NCBI GenBank assembly: GCA_014240005.1
Contig: JAAZXT010000033.1
Span: 1 to 34,172, forward strand
From: Fidelibacterota bacterium
Lineage (GTDB): Bacteria; Fidelibacterota; Marinisomatia; Marinisomatales; Marinisomataceae
Direction of reading: 5' to 3'
Length of the DNA stretch: 34,172 nt
This document shows, piece by piece, positions 31,179-34,172 of this stretch. Below the pieces are notes generated by a model. The model searched no databases, was not told where the DNA came from, and was given only the letters and a program-made list of their open reading frames with translations. Position 1 is the stretch's first letter, and every line of letters starts with the position of its first letter. A program made the translations under genes and the position numbers.

Positions 31179-31719
31179 AAGTTTGTATAAACTTTGCTTA
31201 TTTTTGCTTAGTTTTTTTAACATCATTATGGCAGAAGAAAATACAAATCAGAAGGAAGCTTTCTTTGCAGCTGGATGTTTTTGGGGTGTAGAATCTACAT
31301 TTCAGCAATTAGAAGGCGTAAAATCAGCTAGTGTGGGTTATACAGGGGGAAAGGTAAAAAATCCCTCTTATGAGCTAGTATGTACTGGAATAACAGATCA
31401 CGCTGAAGCAGTTCAAGTAGTATATGATGCAAGCGTAATCTCTTATGAACAGCTTTTAGATATTTTCTTTGACTTACATGACCCAACAACAATTGACAGG
31501 CAGGGCCCTGATGTAGGTTCTCAATATCGTTCAGCAATATTTTATAAGAATGAAGAGGAAAAAACATTAGTTGAAATTAAAATTAACCAGGTTAATGAAT
31601 CTGGAAAATTTCGATCAAGAGTTGTGACTGAGGTAGCACCTTTAAGCGACTTCTACGATGCGGAAGATTATCATCAGGATTATTACAAAAAAAGAGGAAT
31701 AGTTGGTTGCGCAATATAA
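31162..31719 (+). CDS. msrA: Exported peptide methionine-S-sulfoxide reductase
   Basis: 185 residues. The signal peptide 'MVTVNRSLYKLCLFLLSFFNIIMAEE' points to the periplasm. The MsrA domain has the catalytic 'AAGCFWGVESTFQQLEGV', 'SVGYTGGKVKNPSYELVCTG', 'TDHAEAVQVVYD', 'FFDLHDPTTIDRQGPDVGSQ' and 'YRSAIFY'. It ends 'YYKKRGIVGCAI'; a near-C-terminal Cys may act as resolving residue. It repairs oxidised Met in secreted proteins, and the Met-rich 241-aa exported protein could be a client. The start lies inside the 47-aa gene. The next gene is 15 nt downstream. Confidence 0.94.
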   Translation: MVTVNRSLYKLCLFLLSFFNIIMAEENTNQKEAFFAAGCFWGVESTFQQLEGVKSASVGYTGGKVKNPSYELVCTGITDHAEAVQVVYDASVISYEQLLDIFFDLHDPTTIDRQGPDVGSQYRSAIFYKNEEEKTLVEIKINQVNESGKFRSRVVTEVAPLSDFYDAEDYHQDYYKKRGIVGCAI

Positions 31720-31734
31720 AACCGGGAGAGTAAA

Positions 31735-32262
31735 ATGAGATTGCAAAAGAGTGTTTATTTATTATCGTTTTTACTATTAGTTGTTTTTACTTCTGACTTA
31801 AACGGTCAGTTTAGAAGAAAGAAAGTTAAACTTAGTGAAACCAATAAGATTGAAGAGTTTATAAATGATCATATTCAAGATCCGTTTATGATAGAGCATA
31901 TTCAGGCTATCCAGTCAGAGTTGGTAAAAATGGGATTTGAGATTCTTCCACCTGATACAGATGGAGATCTAGCAGTAGAGGTTGTATTTGAAGATTTCAG
32001 TTTTGATCCAATTTATGGTTCTACAGCAGATCCAAGAACATCACACATTATTTTCAGAAATCCACAAACTACAAAGGTTGTTGCTAAATTTATGACTAAT
32101 TCAATACTACAGGACGATGACTTTGATGGACCAATGACAAATGCATTTGGAAATACAACAAACTCTTCTATGAGTGGTGGTTATGGAGGAAGTTCGAGTC
32201 AACCAATCGACGTAAACGCAATTATCTTAGATTGGATGAAACAAATTAAGAACTTCTATTAA
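31735..32262 (+). CDS. Exported protein of unknown function
   Basis: 175 residues. Signal peptide 'MRLQKSVYLLSFLLLVVFTS' (cleavage near DLNGQ). There is no lipobox Cys. A basic patch 'FRRKKVKL' is followed by a helix and 'IQSELVKMGFEILPPDTDGD', then 'LAVEVVFEDFSFDPIYGSTA', a layout like small periplasmic lipoprotein domains that read 'l...L...Gf......p.DL.v' (DUF4136 resembles this). A low-complexity Asn/Ser/Gly stretch (TNSSMSGGYGGSSSQ) and a helix (VNAIILDWMKQIKNFY) end it. I do not recognise a family. Ribosome binding site GGGAG lies 8 nt before the ATG. leuS starts 3 nt after its stop. Confidence 0.75.
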   Translation: MRLQKSVYLLSFLLLVVFTSDLNGQFRRKKVKLSETNKIEEFINDHIQDPFMIEHIQAIQSELVKMGFEILPPDTDGDLAVEVVFEDFSFDPIYGSTADPRTSHIIFRNPQTTKVVAKFMTNSILQDDDFDGPMTNAFGNTTNSSMSGGYGGSSSQPIDVNAIILDWMKQIKNFY

Positions 32263-32265
32263 GCT

Positions 32266-34172
32266 TTGGCCTATAATCACAAAGTTATCGAACCTAAGTG
32301 GCAGAAATATTGGTCTAAAAATGAAACATTTAAGACTAGTTCCGACAGTAAAAAGCCAAAATATTATGTCCTTGATATGTTTCCTTATCCTTCTGGATCA
32401 GGTCTTCATGTAGGACATGCTCTTGGATATGTAGCAACAGATATTGTTGCCCGATTTAAGAGAATGAAAGGATTTAATGTTCTTCATCCTATGGGTTGGG
32501 ATGCTTTTGGGTTGCCAGCAGAGCAGTATGCGATTAAAACAGGTACTCATCCTAAAATTACTACAGCTGAGAATATCAGTAATTTTAAACGTCAAATTAA
32601 TCAATTAGGTTTTTCTTATGACTGGTCTAAAGAGATAAATACAACAGATCCTAACTATTATAAGTGGACACAATGGATTTTTCTACAATTATACAACAAA
32701 GGTTTGGCTTATGAAGAAGAAGTGGCTGTCAATTGGTGTCCAGAATTACGTACAGTGCTTGCGAATGAAGAGGTTGTAGATGGTAAATCTGACATAGGAG
32801 GCCATCCTGTTTATCGAACACCAATGAAGCAATGGATCTTAAAGATAACAAAATATGCAGAATCTTTATTAGATGGTCTAGACGATTTAGATTGGCCTGA
32901 GAATATTAAAGAGCTTCAAAAGAATTGGATTGGCAAATCTGAAGGGGTAGAAGTAGGCTTTTCCGTTGATGGATATCCTAATGAAAAAATTGAGGTATAT
33001 ACCACAAGACCTGACACTCTCTTTGGTGCTACTTATATGGTTCTTGCTCCAGAGCATCCACTAGCTAAGAAGGTAGTCACAAAAGATAAATCTCTATCAC
33101 TGGACAAGTATATTGAAGAAACTCAGAAAAAATCAGATTTTGATAGAACGGAAGTAAATAAAGATAAGACAGGTATTTTTACCGGATCTTATGCTATCAA
33201 TCCTTTTAGTGGTGAAAAAATGGAAATATGGGTAGCGGATTATGTGTTGATAAGTTATGGTACTGGTGCAATTATGGCTGTTCCTGGACACGATGATAGA
33301 GATTGGGAATTTGCAACTAAATACACGTTACCTATAAAAGAGGTTGTAGAAGGTGGAGATATAACAAAATCAGCTTTTACTGCTAAGGAAAATGCTATTT
33401 TAGTGAACTCAGAGCATGAAGATACATTATCTCTTAATGGTCTTAATGTGGAAGCAGCAATTGAAAAAGCAATAGACTTTATAGAAAAAAATGGATTAGG
33501 CTCTGGAACAGTGAATTATAAGCTTAGGGATTGGTTGTTTTCTAGGCAACGTTATTGGGGTGAACCATTTCCTATTATTCATACAGAAGATGGAATCACA
33601 ACAATCGATGAATCAGATCTACCTGTGCGATTACCAGAAGTAGAAAATTATAAGCCATCAGATGACGGAAAATCTCCACTTTCAGCTATTAATAATTGGG
33701 TTGAAGTAAAAGATACATCTGATAATATTATTGGACTTAGAGAAACAAATACTATGCCACAATGGGCTGGTTCTTGTTGGTATTATCTAAGATTTACAGA
33801 TCCTTCTAATCATACTGAAGCTTGGTCAAAAGAAAATGAAAATTATTGGATGCCTGTTGATTTATATATAGGAGGGCAAGAGCATGCAGTTCTACATTTA
33901 TTATATGCCCGATTCTGGCATCACGTTTTATATGATTTAGGTTTATTATCGACGAAAGAACCATTTCAAAAGCTGTATAATCAAGGAATGATTCTTGGGG
34001 ACGATGGGTCTAAAATGAGTAAATCAAGAGGAAATGTTATCAATCCTGAAGATATTATTGAACAATATGGCGCTGACGCCATGAGACTCTATGAAATGTT
34101 TATGGGGCCACTAAATAAATCAAAACCATGGAATACAAAAGGCTTACAAGGATGTTATAGATTTATCAATAA
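32266..34172 (+). CDS. leuS: Leucyl-tRNA synthetase, 5' portion (truncated by window edge)
   Basis: About 635 codons are visible to the window end with no stop; the ORF track omits it. The only start is TTG at 32266 (an in-frame stop precedes it at 32260), giving '[16 protein letters not shown]', the canonical LeuRS N-terminus. Class I signatures: '[17 protein letters not shown]' (HIGH motif as HVGH, about residue 48) and '[16 protein letters not shown]' (KMSKS, about 582). The CP1 editing domain lies between ('[19 protein letters not shown]'), and '[20 protein letters not shown]' and '[17 protein letters not shown]' are present. The anticodon-binding and C-terminal domains lie beyond the window. 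It charges tRNA-Leu and edits mischarged products. Confidence 0.97.
   Translation, partial: MAYNHKVIEPKWQKYWSKNETFKTSSDSKKPKYYVLDMFPYPSGSGLHVGHALGYVATDIVARFKRMKGFNVLHPMGWDAFGLPAEQYAIKTGTHPKITTAENISNFKRQINQLGFSYDWSKEINTTDPNYYKWTQWIFLQLYNKGLAYEEEVAVNWCPELRTVLANEEVVDGKSDIGGHPVYRTPMKQWILKITKYAESLLDGLDDLDWPENIKELQKNWIGKSEGVEVGFSVDGYPNEKIEVYTTRPDTLFGATYMVLAPEHPLAKKVVTKDKSLSLDKYIEETQKKSDFDRTEVNKDKTGIFTGSYAINPFSGEKMEIWVADYVLISYGTGAIMAVPGHDDRDWEFATKYTLPIKEVVEGGDITKSAFTAKENAILVNSEHEDTLSLNGLNVEAAIEKAIDFIEKNGLGSGTVNYKLRDWLFSRQRYWGEPFPIIHTEDGITTIDESDLPVRLPEVENYKPSDDGKSPLSAINNWVEVKDTSDNIIGLRETNTMPQWAGSCWYYLRFTDPSNHTEAWSKENENYWMPVDLYIGGQEHAVLHLLYARFWHHVLYDLGLLSTKEPFQKLYNQGMILGDDGSKMSKSRGNVINPEDIIEQYGADAMRLYEMFMGPLNKSKPWNTKGLQGCYRFIN

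Noticed and set aside
1-34172. tRNA, rRNA, CRISPR arrays, insertion sequences or prophage
   Set aside because: I saw no tRNA-like T-loop plus acceptor pairing, no spaced direct repeats, and no transposase or integrase in any frame. A tRNAscan or Infernal run would settle small RNAs, which I cannot exclude by eye.

Overview
This is a gene-dense, AT-rich bacterial window, almost all on the + strand, with about 30 protein genes and no rRNA, tRNA, CRISPR array or insertion sequence that I could see. The cell is Gram-negative: it has lipoproteins, an outer-membrane barrel, a TonB-dependent receptor and a BamE-like protein. It also carries a protein with a type IX secretion (T9SS) C-terminal sorting domain ('NYPNPF...' ending in '...SGVYFCQM'). 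Low GC, short intergenic gaps, this T9SS tail and a Lys-rich IF2 suggest a marine member of the FCB group, most likely Candidatus Marinimicrobia (SAR406). That placement is inference from style, not a search result.

Layout. 1-830: the 3' end of an unrecognised gene and a DUF805 membrane protein. 998-2328: a CADD-type diiron protein (probable self-sacrificing p-aminobenzoate synthase) followed 2 nt later by a small outer-membrane barrel. 2397-5614: apt, a convergent alkylsulfatase-type metallo-beta-lactamase lipoprotein, and a class IV aminotransferase (BCAT/PabC-like). 5723-7218: a three-lipoprotein operon made of a BamE-like protein and two tandem paralogues. 7273-13925: a 1244-aa T9SS-tailed beta-propeller protein, a DedA/VTT membrane protein, an M28 peptidase with PDZ domain and a TolB-like propeller lipoprotein, very tightly packed. 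13931-17282: a TonB-dependent receptor under a promoter flanked by two 19-bp palindromes, a secreted partner of unknown function, and a strong terminator. 17302-19993: a Tat-exported asparaginase-type Ntn hydrolase, tRNA hydroxylase TrhO and a membrane TPR protein. 20090-28148: the conserved translation/RNA operon nusA-infB-rbfA-truB-ribF-rpsO-pnp, often overlapping, without rimP. 28184-30925: alanine dehydrogenase, a MerR-type regulator and a fatty acid hydroxylase/AGMO-like enzyme, then a terminator. 31035-34172: a 47-aa membrane protein missed by the ORF track, exported MsrA, an unknown exported protein, and leuS, which runs off the right edge.

How the genes fit together. One half is housekeeping (transcription, ribosome maturation, RNA decay, flavin cofactor, tRNA modification and charging). 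The other half is envelope and periplasm: nutrient uptake, proteolysis, peptide/asparagine salvage, methionine repair and lipoproteins. No stretch above about 300 bases lacks a gene. The items I rate highest are the double-operator promoter of the TonB receptor with its unknown secreted partner, the complete CADD active-site set, the BamE-like plus duplicated lipoprotein operon, and the perfect 51-bp triplicated repeat in the NusA tail.
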